From NCBI GenBank assembly GCA_027295745.1, contig JAPUKI010000274.1, positions 1-5,929 on the forward strand: 5,929 bases of DNA, in the 5' to 3' direction. This DNA comes from Acidobacteriota bacterium. GTDB lineage: Bacteria > Acidobacteriota > UBA6911 > RPQK01 > JADFOI01. The notes beneath the pieces are model-generated. The model did not search any database. It was not told the origin of the DNA and saw only the letters and a program-made list of their open reading frames with translations. Positions 1-5,690 of this stretch are shown here, in pieces; the stretch's first letter is position 1, and every line of letters starts with the position of its first letter. The translations under genes were made by a program, and so were the position numbers.

Positions 1-1
1 C

Positions 2-112
2 GACAAAGATGGGGTACCCCTGGAGGAACCGAAAGAAACCGATCTGGCACAGGCTTCCTCGCTGTTTATCACCAAAGCCATTACGTACCATGAGTTACCA
101 GCCGCGGGCTAG
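2..112 (+). CDS. C-terminal fragment of an unidentified protein
   Basis: An open frame enters from the left edge and ends at TAG 110-112, giving the last 36 residues of a protein. The readable end is acidic then hydrophobic: it begins DKDGVPLEEPKETDLAQ, then SSLFITKAITYHELPAAG. This composition looks like a real protein C-terminus. The competing frame at 3-140 is rich in Arg, Pro, Lys and Trp, as expected of an out-of-frame shadow. I do not recognise the family and see no motif. It is on the same strand as the NUDIX gene, 64 bp upstream of it, so the two could be co-transcribed. That 64 bp gap holds only the NUDIX ribosome-binding site. Confidence 0.4.
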   Translation, partial: DKDGVPLEEPKETDLAQASSLFITKAITYHELPAAG

Positions 113-163
113 ACCTCTCCCCACTCATTCAGGCACCTGAAAAAGCTACCTTTCACCTTCGAC

Positions 164-167
164 GGAG
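164..167 (+). promoter_or_regulatory. Ribosome-binding site fixing the TTG start of the NUDIX gene
   Basis: GGAG lies 9 nt upstream of TTG 177. The frame is closed upstream by TGA at 138-140, no ATG or GTG lies between that stop and 177, and the protein has no internal Met. TTG 177 with this GGAG is therefore the best supported start. Confidence 0.55.
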
Positions 168-176
168 CCTCCCATT

Positions 177-752
177 TTGAGCCTTGGATCGCACCAGAAA
201 AAGTCCTCTTCCGAGGTGGCTGCTGCCGGCAAGGAGTCACAAACCTTAATCGTGGTGGATGATCATGACGAGATCATCCAGTACGCTTCACGGAGTCTTT
301 GCCATCGGGGCAACGGTCTTCGCCACAGAGGGGTGGCAATTTTTCTTCACAATAGCCAAGCTGAAATACTTCTTCAGAAAAGGAAGCACGAGCTCTTCGA
401 TAAACTGTGGGATCTGGCCGGGGCCACTCATCCGCTCCACCTTGATGACAGAGATGAAACCTACGAAGAAAGCGGAATCCGCTGCTTAAAAACCGAATGG
501 GGAATAACGCTACCTTTACACAAAGTTCTCGCATTCACCTACTTTGAACGGTACCACGATCGATGTGAAAACGAATACTGTGCTCTACTGTCAGGAAAGT
601 ATGACGGCAAACTCCATCCTAACCCAAGTCACATCTACGAATTCAGGTGGGTCACCTGGAATCAACTTGCCCAGGAACTCGAGGGGGAACCAAAAGAGTT
701 CACGCCCTGGCTGAGAAAGTCTGTTGAAGGCTTGAATGGAAGCCTTTTTTGA
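177..752 (+). CDS. NUDIX protein of the isopentenyl-diphosphate isomerase (type I IDI) fold, lacking the catalytic Cys
   Basis: 191 residues, the length of bacterial type I IDI, a Mn/Mg-dependent enzyme interconverting IPP and DMAPP. By-eye alignment to E. coli Idi places all metal ligands: His43 and His50 (same H-x6-H spacing), His85 in HPL, Glu107 in the degenerate NUDIX helix (ESGIRCLKTEWGI, 98-110), and Glu131/Glu133 in ENEY. FTPW at 175-178 matches the conserved FSPW. The nucleophilic Cys, two residues before the HP histidine in known IDIs, is Ala83 here. The loop between His85 and Glu107 is about four residues longer than in E. coli. Isomerase activity is therefore doubtful. A NUDIX hydrolase acting on another diphosphate, like YfcD-type relatives, is at least as likely. 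The start is TTG with GGAG. The gene converges on the LDH2 gene with a 6 bp gap. The NUDIX/IDI fold is confident; the substrate is unknown. Confidence 0.85.
   Translation: MSLGSHQKKSSSEVAAAGKESQTLIVVDDHDEIIQYASRSLCHRGNGLRHRGVAIFLHNSQAEILLQKRKHELFDKLWDLAGATHPLHLDDRDETYEESGIRCLKTEWGITLPLHKVLAFTYFERYHDRCENEYCALLSGKYDGKLHPNPSHIYEFRWVTWNQLAQELEGEPKEFTPWLRKSVEGLNGSLF
726..750 (+). terminator. Intrinsic terminator embedded in the 3' end of the NUDIX gene
   Basis: A perfect 7 bp stem, AAGGCTT (727-733) with AAGCCTT (740-746), encloses the 6 nt loop GAATGG. It runs into six consecutive T (745-750). The stem lies in the last codons and the T-run ends on the first base of the stop codon. It is oriented to stop rightward transcription just before the convergent LDH2 gene. 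There is no T-run on the other strand, so it is one-way. Confidence 0.7.
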
Positions 753-758
753 ACCCAT

Positions 759-1751
759 TCAGGAACCCTTAGCAAAGTCCCGTAACTGCTCAATCAGCGA
801 TAGGTGAAGCGAGATCTCCCCACTCTTGAGGGCCTGGCGAAAACGCTCTTCACCACGCTGCCCCGGATAACTGACCGGCACAGTTACATCGGAAGCGGGT
901 ACCTCATCCAGCTCTTGAAGAAAACCGCTGACCTGTTCAGTGAAGGACTGGATCGAGTGCCCGAAGATGGTCGGATCAAAAAGCACAAGCAAGGCACCTC
1001 GCGTGGAAAGTTGACCCTGTTGGCCAATGGGCACCTGGACCAAAGCACCCGAGAGAATCTCGAAGGCTAAAGCCAGGGCATAACCCTTATATCCTCCGAA
1101 AGGGCTAACAGCAGCCAGCTGATTGGGGTCCGTGGTAGGTTTTCCAGTTCCATCGACTCCCCAGGTCGCAGGAATTTTCTGTTGGGCGAGCTTGGCCAGT
1201 GAAACGTACCCAAATGCCCTTTGGGAGGTGGCGAAATCCAAGACAAAGAGCGGATCTGTACCCGGGATGGCAATCCCCAGAGGGTTGGTGGACAAAGCCT
1301 CGCGGGTGCCACCGTGGGGAATCATGAAGTTTGCTCCACCGTACTCGAATACGATGGCAATGGCCCCTCGAACTGCGGCATACCGAGCAATCGACCCGGG
1401 GCAGTTAAAGCGCGTGATATTACGGATCCCGATGGTGCAGGTCTTGCTCTCCCCGAGTTGTTCCAGAGCCAGATCAATCGCTTCTCGAGCCACTACATGA
1501 CCACAGTCACCGTTTCCCTCAATAGCGATGACAGAACCGGAATGCTTGGATACAGCGTACGAGCCCTCGTGTGGGAAGGCGGCGAGAGCCACTGAAAACG
1601 AAGAAAATCCATGGGAAGCACGTCCGCGAAGTTCGGCGTCCAAATAATCGTCAAAGACTATGTCGGCTTCATGGGGCAGCGCACCCTTGCGCTGCAGTGC
1701 TGCAAGACATAGACTCTTGACTTCATCGATCGAAATAACTGTGGTGTCCAT
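759..1751 (-). CDS. LDH2 / malate dehydrogenase-family NAD(P)-dependent oxidoreductase
   Basis: 330 residues, typical for the Ldh_2 family (malate/L-lactate dehydrogenase, ureidoglycolate, sulfolactate and diketogulonate dehydrogenases, piperideine-2-carboxylate reductase). These use NAD(P)H to interconvert 2-hydroxy acids and 2-oxo acids, or reduce cyclic imines, in the cytoplasm with a non-Rossmann fold. Family landmarks are in order: LRGRASHG at 41-48 with the catalytic-type His47, HGGTREALSTNP at 146-157, LDFATS at 171-176 with the conserved Asp172, a PTTDP segment at 205-209, and FGGYKGYALALAFEILSG at 218-235. The gene is full length with no missing block. ATG 1749-1751 is preceded by AAGGAG (1758-1763) at 6 nt spacing. 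It is divergent from the O-methyltransferase and convergent with the NUDIX gene, so context does not name the substrate. Family assignment is firm; substrate is not. Confidence 0.93.
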   Translation of the reverse strand: MDTTVISIDEVKSLCLAALQRKGALPHEADIVFDDYLDAELRGRASHGFSSFSVALAAFPHEGSYAVSKHSGSVIAIEGNGDCGHVVAREAIDLALEQLGESKTCTIGIRNITRFNCPGSIARYAAVRGAIAIVFEYGGANFMIPHGGTREALSTNPLGIAIPGTDPLFVLDFATSQRAFGYVSLAKLAQQKIPATWGVDGTGKPTTDPNQLAAVSPFGGYKGYALALAFEILSGALVQVPIGQQGQLSTRGALLVLFDPTIFGHSIQSFTEQVSGFLQELDEVPASDVTVPVSYPGQRGEERFRQALKSGEISLHLSLIEQLRDFAKGS

Positions 1752-1851
1752 CCTACTCTCCTTATGAGTTTCACTCTTGCCTCAAGTCACAGCTGTCTCT
1801 CTCCAGGGACAAGCTACAACAGACGACGGGCAGCTGACAACTAAGAGCACC
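1752..1851. promoter_or_regulatory. Intergenic region between divergent LDH2 and O-methyltransferase genes
   Basis: About 100 bp separates the LDH2 start from the preferred methyltransferase start, so promoters for both genes should lie here. On the LDH2 side the only clear signal is AAGGAG at 1758-1763. I could not find a convincing -35/-10 pair on either strand. Two CAGCTG palindromes (around 1791 and 1831) are visible, but nothing shows they are operators. Confidence 0.35.
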
Positions 1852-2478
1852 ATGGAGATTGTCACTGCGGCCATCGAAAACTATCTCATCCGTGTCACAC
1901 CACAGGAGGACCCCATCCTGAAAGAAATGGAAGCCCGTGCTCGCGAAACGAATTTTCCCATTGTCGGTCCTCTGGTGGGTCGCCTTCTTTATCAGTTCGT
2001 GAAGTTGACTGGTTCCCACAGAGTACTGGAGCTTGGTTCTGGTTTTGGGTACTCAGCCTATTGGTTCGGGCAGGCGTTAGGGGACTCGGGAGAACTCATC
2101 TTAACGGAACTCCTCGAAGAGAATCTGGCTTTGGCGAAAGACTCCCTTGAGCGTGGAAAAATCTCCTCACGGGCCCGTTTTTATCAGGGAGACGCACTTG
2201 AAATTCTGGAGGATTTGGAAGGACAGTTCGATATCATCTTCAATGATGTTGACAAACACCAGTACCCGGAAGTTTTCAAAAGGGCAACTCCTCGCCTTCG
2301 CAGCGGCGGTCTCCTCATCTCCGACAACGTTCTATGGCAGGGCAAAGTGGTAGAAGGCCAGCCCGATGAAAGAACTCGTGGCATTCTTGAGTACAATCGT
2401 CTCATATTCGAAAGTTCTGAGTTCTTCTCCAGCATCATCCCTATTCGCGACGGTATATCAGTCAGCCTAAAGAGCTGA
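1852..2478 (+). CDS. Class I SAM-dependent O-methyltransferase (caffeoyl-CoA/catechol OMT-like, Methyltransf_3)
   Basis: 208 residues from ATG 1852. It would transfer a methyl group from S-adenosylmethionine to a hydroxyl of a small catecholic molecule or, in YrrM/TrmR-type relatives, of a modified tRNA base. Motif I is VLELGSGFGYS (58-68), the adenosine-contacting GDA is at 113-115, and the divalent-metal site is formed by NDVDKHQY (131-138, Asp132) and SDNVLW (157-162, Asp158/Asn159). It is therefore metal-dependent. The FPIVGP entry (35-40) and YL..TP N-terminus are typical of the family. The frame stays open upstream to TTG 1777, which would add 25 residues. That extension is Thr/Gln-rich, unlike the family, and TTG has only a weak GAG ahead of it, whereas MEIV at 1852 matches usual N-termini. 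AAGAG precedes ATG 1852 at a short 4 nt spacing, so the start is likely but not certain. It stands alone, and its substrate cannot be read from the context. Confidence 0.9.
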   Translation: MEIVTAAIENYLIRVTPQEDPILKEMEARARETNFPIVGPLVGRLLYQFVKLTGSHRVLELGSGFGYSAYWFGQALGDSGELILTELLEENLALAKDSLERGKISSRARFYQGDALEILEDLEGQFDIIFNDVDKHQYPEVFKRATPRLRSGGLLISDNVLWQGKVVEGQPDERTRGILEYNRLIFESSEFFSSIIPIRDGISVSLKS

Positions 2479-2481
2479 GAC

Positions 2482-2539
2482 GGAATTCGGGGACAGTCCC
2501 AAGAATTCTCCCAGAATTCGAGGACTGTCCCCGAATTCC
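2482..2539. repeat. REP/BIME-like inverted pair, bidirectional stem-loop between convergent genes
   Basis: GGAATTCGGGGACAGTCC at 2482-2499 has a perfect 18 bp inverted copy at 2522-2539, with a 22 nt spacer. Each half is itself a near-palindrome: an outer GAATTC, the GGGAC/GTCC core, then an inner GAATTC. The element therefore reads as two head-to-head REP units of about 28 bp. GAATTC occurs four times (2483, 2503, 2514, 2533). It starts 3 bp after the methyltransferase stop and ends 4 bp before the stop of the minus-strand gene, so it fills the gap. It could act as a bidirectional terminator or mRNA 3' stabiliser, though there is no T-run. REPs of this kind are usually mobilised in trans by RAYT (Y1-type) transposases; none is in the window. 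Confidence 0.85.
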
Positions 2540-2543
2540 ATCC

Positions 2544-3110
2544 TCAGGAGCTTGGTAGCAGACGGGACAGCCAGGAGTTTTCAAGGGTTGTTTCAAACTC
2601 ACCGGAGCGTAGCTGCCCCATGGTACTCAGAAGGGTTTGGAAGACAGGGGTATCCGAACAGACCTCTCCCAAATCAACGAGATCCTGAAACTTGAGCGAA
2701 TCCAAAGCCTGAATCTTCCCCTCTCTGTCACGAAAGTAGAGAAGACCTCCCTTGAGACCATCCAATCCATTGACAGTCTTGAAGGCTTTAAAGTTACGGA
2801 GGAGACTGTCCATAGAGCAGCCCGAGACACCCTCCTGACAGTAGGCGGCAGTCACCACAAAACGTTCATTCAGAATCTTGAAGGCAGCCTTGACCGGGGC
2901 TCCGTGCGACACCCATTGGGGTAGAAACTGTTCCAGGCCCTGACGGATGATCTCCTGGTGAGGTCCAGTCAGCTCCTCTGGGAAGCCGTGAACCCACACC
3001 CGGGCTTGGTCGGGAAGATCCTTGAACTCACTCCAATCCACCTTCACCTCCCGGTCCCCGTCGGTTGTTTTTGGTCCGGCCACACCTTCAGCCTTCATCA
3101 TTTTTCTCAC
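2544..3110 (-). CDS. Conserved protein of unknown function (family often misnamed 'ABC transporter ATPase')
   Basis: 188 residues, probably cytosolic, with no signal peptide or membrane segment. It matches from memory a small conserved family, common in Bacteroidota, with these landmarks: LPDQARVWVH (32-41), QFLPQWVSHGAPVKA (61-75), ERFVVTAA (82-89), the Cys-containing SGCSMDS (96-102), and a C-terminal NSWLSRLL (178-185) where relatives have ESWHARFL. Databases often call these proteins ABC transporter ATPases, but no Walker A, Walker B or ABC signature is present, so that name should not be used. The roughly 25-residue N-terminal extension is Lys/Asp-rich and probably disordered. The longest frame starts at GTG 3110. 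ATG at 3101 or 3098 (Met4, Met5) are alternatives, and none has a strong Shine-Dalgarno. It lies 40 bp downstream of the molybdopterin subunit gene and may share its transcript. Function unknown. Confidence 0.85.
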   Translation of the reverse strand: MRKMMKAEGVAGPKTTDGDREVKVDWSEFKDLPDQARVWVHGFPEELTGPHQEIIRQGLEQFLPQWVSHGAPVKAAFKILNERFVVTAAYCQEGVSGCSMDSLLRNFKAFKTVNGLDGLKGGLLYFRDREGKIQALDSLKFQDLVDLGEVCSDTPVFQTLLSTMGQLRSGEFETTLENSWLSRLLPSS

Positions 3111-3150
3111 TGCTTTTTCGCATCCCAGTCACACTCTTATTGTACACAAT

Positions 3151-5409
3151 TCATGAAAGAACTGAGAACCCTGCCTTGGTCAGCGGAAGCTCTCGCACGC
3201 GGTGACCGGTAGCGGCAAAGATCGCGTTGCAGATGGCCGGTGCAACCGGCGGTAGAGCGGGTTCACCAAGACCCGTGGGCGGGAAATCGCTTTCGATAAA
3301 GTGAACTTCCACCTCTGGCGCATTGGCGAGACGCAGGATTGGATATTGGTGGAAGTTGGACTCTTGGACGCGTCCATTCTCTATGGAAATCTCCAGGCCC
3401 AGCATCGTGCTGAAGCCGTCGATAACCGCACCCTGACACTGATTTTCTGCACCGCTTAGATTAATGATGGGACCGACATCGGCAGCTACCGTTACTCTAT
3501 GGACTGTCAGCTTTTTGTTCTCGTCTACACTCACCTCAGCAACTTCGGCGAAATGGCCGGCGTGACTAAAGTGAAAGGCCAAGCCCAGCCCCCGCCCGGC
3601 AGGAAACGATCTGCTCCAACCGGCTTTTTCGGCGGCAAGGCTCATCACGGCTGCGGCGCGACCGGTGTTCAGCGCACGGTCGTTTCCGGGATCCAGCCAA
3701 CGGGCCTCGCCCATCACTTCGAGGAGAAATTCAAGGTGATCGCGTCCAGCTGCCACCGCAAGCTCGTGGAGGAAACATTGCACGGCAAAGGCAATTCCGT
3801 TTGAACGCGGTGCCCGCCATGGTCCGCATGGCGTCGCCAGCGGCAACATGGTTTGAGTCAGTCGGTAGTTCGGAAGCAGAGGTCCGGGGAACTCCTCTTC
3901 GCCAATATTGCCTCCGCTGACAGGACGCTGCCCGTCACTGGAGAAGGTCACGAAGTGATCCTGCCAGGCTGAAAGTTTGCCCGACTGATCGACTGCGCCT
4001 TTGAAGGAATGGAAGCCCGCGACGCGGTAAAAGTCGTGGGCCATATCGTCTTCGCGCGTCCACTGCAGTTTTACCGGTGCACCAATCTGCTTCGATATGG
4101 CCGCGGCCTCGCACATGGAGTCATTCATCAAACGGCGGCCGAAACCGCCTCCGACTCGGGTCTGGTGAATCGTAACCCGATCCTCGGGAAGGCCGAGCAG
4201 TTTGGCCACGCTGCCAAGTCCCCGCTGGGGAGTTTGGGTGGGAGCCCAGATCTCGACGGCACCCTCACGATACCAGGCCGTGCAGTTTTGTGGCTCAAGC
4301 GGCGCGTGTGAGAGAAATGGGTAGCTGTAGAAGGCGTCCAGTGTTTTGGCAGCACTGTTGAAGGCTTCCTCCAAGTTGCCAGTCTCGCTGATGATCTGGT
4401 TGCCGTCTTGCTTGGCCAGCTCCCTTGCTCGTCGAACGGCACCACTCCAACTATCCTGGGAAGCCTCGCTTTCATCCCAGGTCACACGAAGCTGGCGTTT
4501 GGCGCTGAGGGCGGCCCAGGTGGAAGTCGCGACAATAGCAACTCCGGGCATAAGCTCTGCGACCTGCCCGTTGCCTTCCAGCACGAAGGCATCCTTGACG
4601 CCGGGAAGCGAACGGATCTCGTCCAGATTCGCCTGGCCCACCCGGCCACCGGTGGCCGGGCATTTCTCATAGGCGGCATAGAGCATGCCCGGCACGACCT
4701 GATCGATACCAAAGAGCGGTTGTCCGGTAACTATTTTGTGGTTATCGACGCCGCCTACCCGTGTGCCCAGCAGCTTGTAGTCTGCGCGCTTTTTCAGGAT
4801 GACAGATTGCGCGTCCGGAACCGGAAGCGCGGCTGCCTTATTGGCCAGTTCGCCATATCCCAATCGCCGGCCACTCTGAGGATGGATCACCGTACTCGTT
4901 TCTGTCACGCACTCTGCAGTCGAGACACCCCATTCCTGGGCCGCGGCTGACACAAGCATGGCGCGGGCCACCCCGCCGGCGCTGCGCAGTTGATCCCAGC
5001 TCGAGGCCACGGATCGGGAGCCACCAGCAGACTGGCGGCCATACACCGCTTGGTCGATCGCTGACTGTTCCACACGCACGTCCGACCAGTCAGCGTCCAG
5101 CTCCTCGGCGACGATCATGGGAAGGGCAGTCATGACGCCCTGTCCAATCTCGGGGTTTTTTGCGTAGATCAGAATCGAGCCATCGGGTGATATGCGAATG
5201 AAGGCGTTGGGGACGAACTCGCTTCCAGCCTGTGCGGCTAAAGCACTGCTCCCTCCTTCAAGGCAAAAGGCAAGTGCCAGTCCCCCACCAGCCACTCCGG
5301 TCAGCTTCAGGAAAGTGCGCCGACTTAGGGCCTCCGCCCTGGTTTCACAAGTTGTTTCCAAGGCAGCTTCCGCCTCGCGGAGAACCTCATGAAGATATTC
5401 GTCATTCAT
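3151..5409 (-). CDS. Tat-exported xanthine dehydrogenase-family molybdopterin-binding subunit (IorB-like)
   Basis: 752 residues, the usual size of the large subunit of isoquinoline 1-oxidoreductase-type enzymes. These use a molybdenum-cytosine-dinucleotide centre to hydroxylate N-heterocycles or oxidise aldehydes. A textbook twin-arginine motif SRRTFLK (29-35) and a hydrophobic stretch (about 36-60) predict export to the periplasm as a folded, cofactor-loaded protein. Domains: first molybdopterin lobe with NPEIGQGVMTALPMIVAEEL (85-104), a hammerhead domain (about 218-310), then the main cofactor domain with LEPQN (371-375), VGGGFGRR (419-426), PCGPWRAPRSNG (527-538) and GLGEPALP (713-720), where Glu716 is the expected catalytic base. 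No key motif is missing. ATG 5409 has AGAGGA (5416-5421) at 6 nt. Partner [2Fe-2S] subunit (IorA type) and cytochrome genes usually lie alongside but are absent in the 4.2 kb to the left to 1 and in the region to the right. The substrate is not predictable. Confidence 0.95.
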   Translation of the reverse strand: MNDEYLHEVLREAEAALETTCETRAEALSRRTFLKLTGVAGGGLALAFCLEGGSSALAAQAGSEFVPNAFIRISPDGSILIYAKNPEIGQGVMTALPMIVAEELDADWSDVRVEQSAIDQAVYGRQSAGGSRSVASSWDQLRSAGGVARAMLVSAAAQEWGVSTAECVTETSTVIHPQSGRRLGYGELANKAAALPVPDAQSVILKKRADYKLLGTRVGGVDNHKIVTGQPLFGIDQVVPGMLYAAYEKCPATGGRVGQANLDEIRSLPGVKDAFVLEGNGQVAELMPGVAIVATSTWAALSAKRQLRVTWDESEASQDSWSGAVRRARELAKQDGNQIISETGNLEEAFNSAAKTLDAFYSYPFLSHAPLEPQNCTAWYREGAVEIWAPTQTPQRGLGSVAKLLGLPEDRVTIHQTRVGGGFGRRLMNDSMCEAAAISKQIGAPVKLQWTREDDMAHDFYRVAGFHSFKGAVDQSGKLSAWQDHFVTFSSDGQRPVSGGNIGEEEFPGPLLPNYRLTQTMLPLATPCGPWRAPRSNGIAFAVQCFLHELAVAAGRDHLEFLLEVMGEARWLDPGNDRALNTGRAAAVMSLAAEKAGWSRSFPAGRGLGLAFHFSHAGHFAEVAEVSVDENKKLTVHRVTVAADVGPIINLSGAENQCQGAVIDGFSTMLGLEISIENGRVQESNFHQYPILRLANAPEVEVHFIESDFPPTGLGEPALPPVAPAICNAIFAATGHRVRELPLTKAGFSVLS

Positions 5410-5482
5410 GGCCCATCCTCTTTCCTGGCTGGATTGTCGGTATTTTTACTTTGCAGCAGTGCTTATCCCCTTGCGGAGGCAT
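5402..5482 (-). CDS. Possible 26-residue upstream ORF overlapping the start of the molybdopterin gene
   Basis: ATG 5480-5482 has an excellent Shine-Dalgarno, AGGAGG at 5492-5497 (9 nt spacing), stronger than that of the large gene downstream. It encodes 26 residues starting MPPQGDKHCCK, basic with a Cys-Cys pair, and stops at TGA 5402-5404. That stop lies 8 nt inside the start of the molybdopterin subunit gene, in another frame. This is the geometry of a translationally coupled leader ORF: ribosomes ending here could re-initiate at ATG 5409. I recognise no homologue and the ORF could arise by chance. It rests on the Shine-Dalgarno and the overlap alone. Confidence 0.3.
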   Translation of the reverse strand: MPPQGDKHCCKVKIPTIQPGKRMGHE

Positions 5483-5579
5483 TTTCAGCAACCTCCTGAG
5501 AGCTTGAACTCAGTGTTGCACAGTCTCGGGCCAGAATCAATCGAGCCAGTTACCCATCCCAGCTGTTCGGAAAAACAAA

Positions 5580-5621
5580 TGGTACGCCCGGCAGGATTCG
5601 AACCTGCGACCTTGGGCTCCG
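5580..5621 (-). pseudogene. 3' half of tRNA-Arg(CCG), truncated at the anticodon; probable integrase att scar
   Basis: Read on the minus strand: CCGGA (anticodon CCG plus positions 37-38), GCCCA (3' anticodon stem), AGGTC (standard variable loop, 5608-5612), T-stem GCAGG/CCTGC around TTCGAAT (5591-5607), 3' acceptor strand CGGGCGT (5584-5590), discriminator A 5583 and encoded CCA (5580-5582). This half is perfectly tRNA-like. The 5' half is missing: there is no matching TGGGC anticodon stem, no D-arm, and no 5' acceptor ACGCCCG or GCGCCCG upstream on this strand. The base at position 33 is G instead of the invariant U, placing the break just before the anticodon. It cannot make a functional tRNA. 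Breaks at the anticodon loop are typical of attachment sites for tRNA-targeting tyrosine integrases. A T-rich stretch follows the CCA (5571-5579). Confidence 0.75.
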
Positions 5622-5647
5622 GCGGAGGGAGTCCTCAGCCAGGTGGG

Positions 5648-5677
5648 TTGAACGAGCTTGCCCATAATCGATATACT
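5648..5677 (+). promoter_or_regulatory. Sigma70-like promoter for the YchF-type gene
   Basis: TTGAAC at 5648-5653 (four of six to TTGACA) and TATACT at 5672-5677 (five of six to TATAAT) are separated by 18 nt. Predicted transcription would begin near 5684, about 7 nt before the ATG at 5691. The interval 5678-5690 is all pyrimidine with no Shine-Dalgarno, suggesting a very short leader or leaderless message. Confidence 0.45.
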
Positions 5678-5690
5678 CCCCTCCCTTCTT

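Noticed and set aside
3..140. Alternative left-edge reading frame ending at TGA 138-140
   Set aside because: It is rich in Arg, Pro, Lys and Trp, unlike a typical protein end. The frame ending at 112 looks more natural, although neither could be tied to a family.
1123..1595. Two overlapping plus-strand ORFs antisense to the LDH2 gene
   Set aside because: They mirror a complete, motif-bearing minus-strand gene and have no recognisable domains.
1777..1851. TTG start giving the O-methyltransferase 25 extra residues
   Set aside because: The extension does not resemble family N-termini and lacks a good Shine-Dalgarno, whereas MEIV at 1852 does match. It remains possible.
3111..3150. TACAAT on the minus strand (3139-3144) as a -10 box for the 2544-3110 gene
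   Set aside because: No acceptable -35 hexamer lies 16-18 nt upstream, and the gene is only 40 bp behind the molybdopterin gene, so read-through is the simpler assumption.
4408..4950. 180-residue plus-strand ORF inside the molybdopterin gene, plus several other ORFs antisense to it
   Set aside because: The minus-strand 752-residue protein has all family motifs in order through this region; the antisense ORFs are composition shadows with no recognisable domain.
5580..5665. An intact tRNA with an alternative anticodon loop CTCCGCC (stem ACTCC/GGAGC)
   Set aside because: This fold has a mismatched stem, an oversized variable loop, C at position 37, no D-arm and no 5' acceptor strand; the truncated tRNA-Arg reading fits far better.
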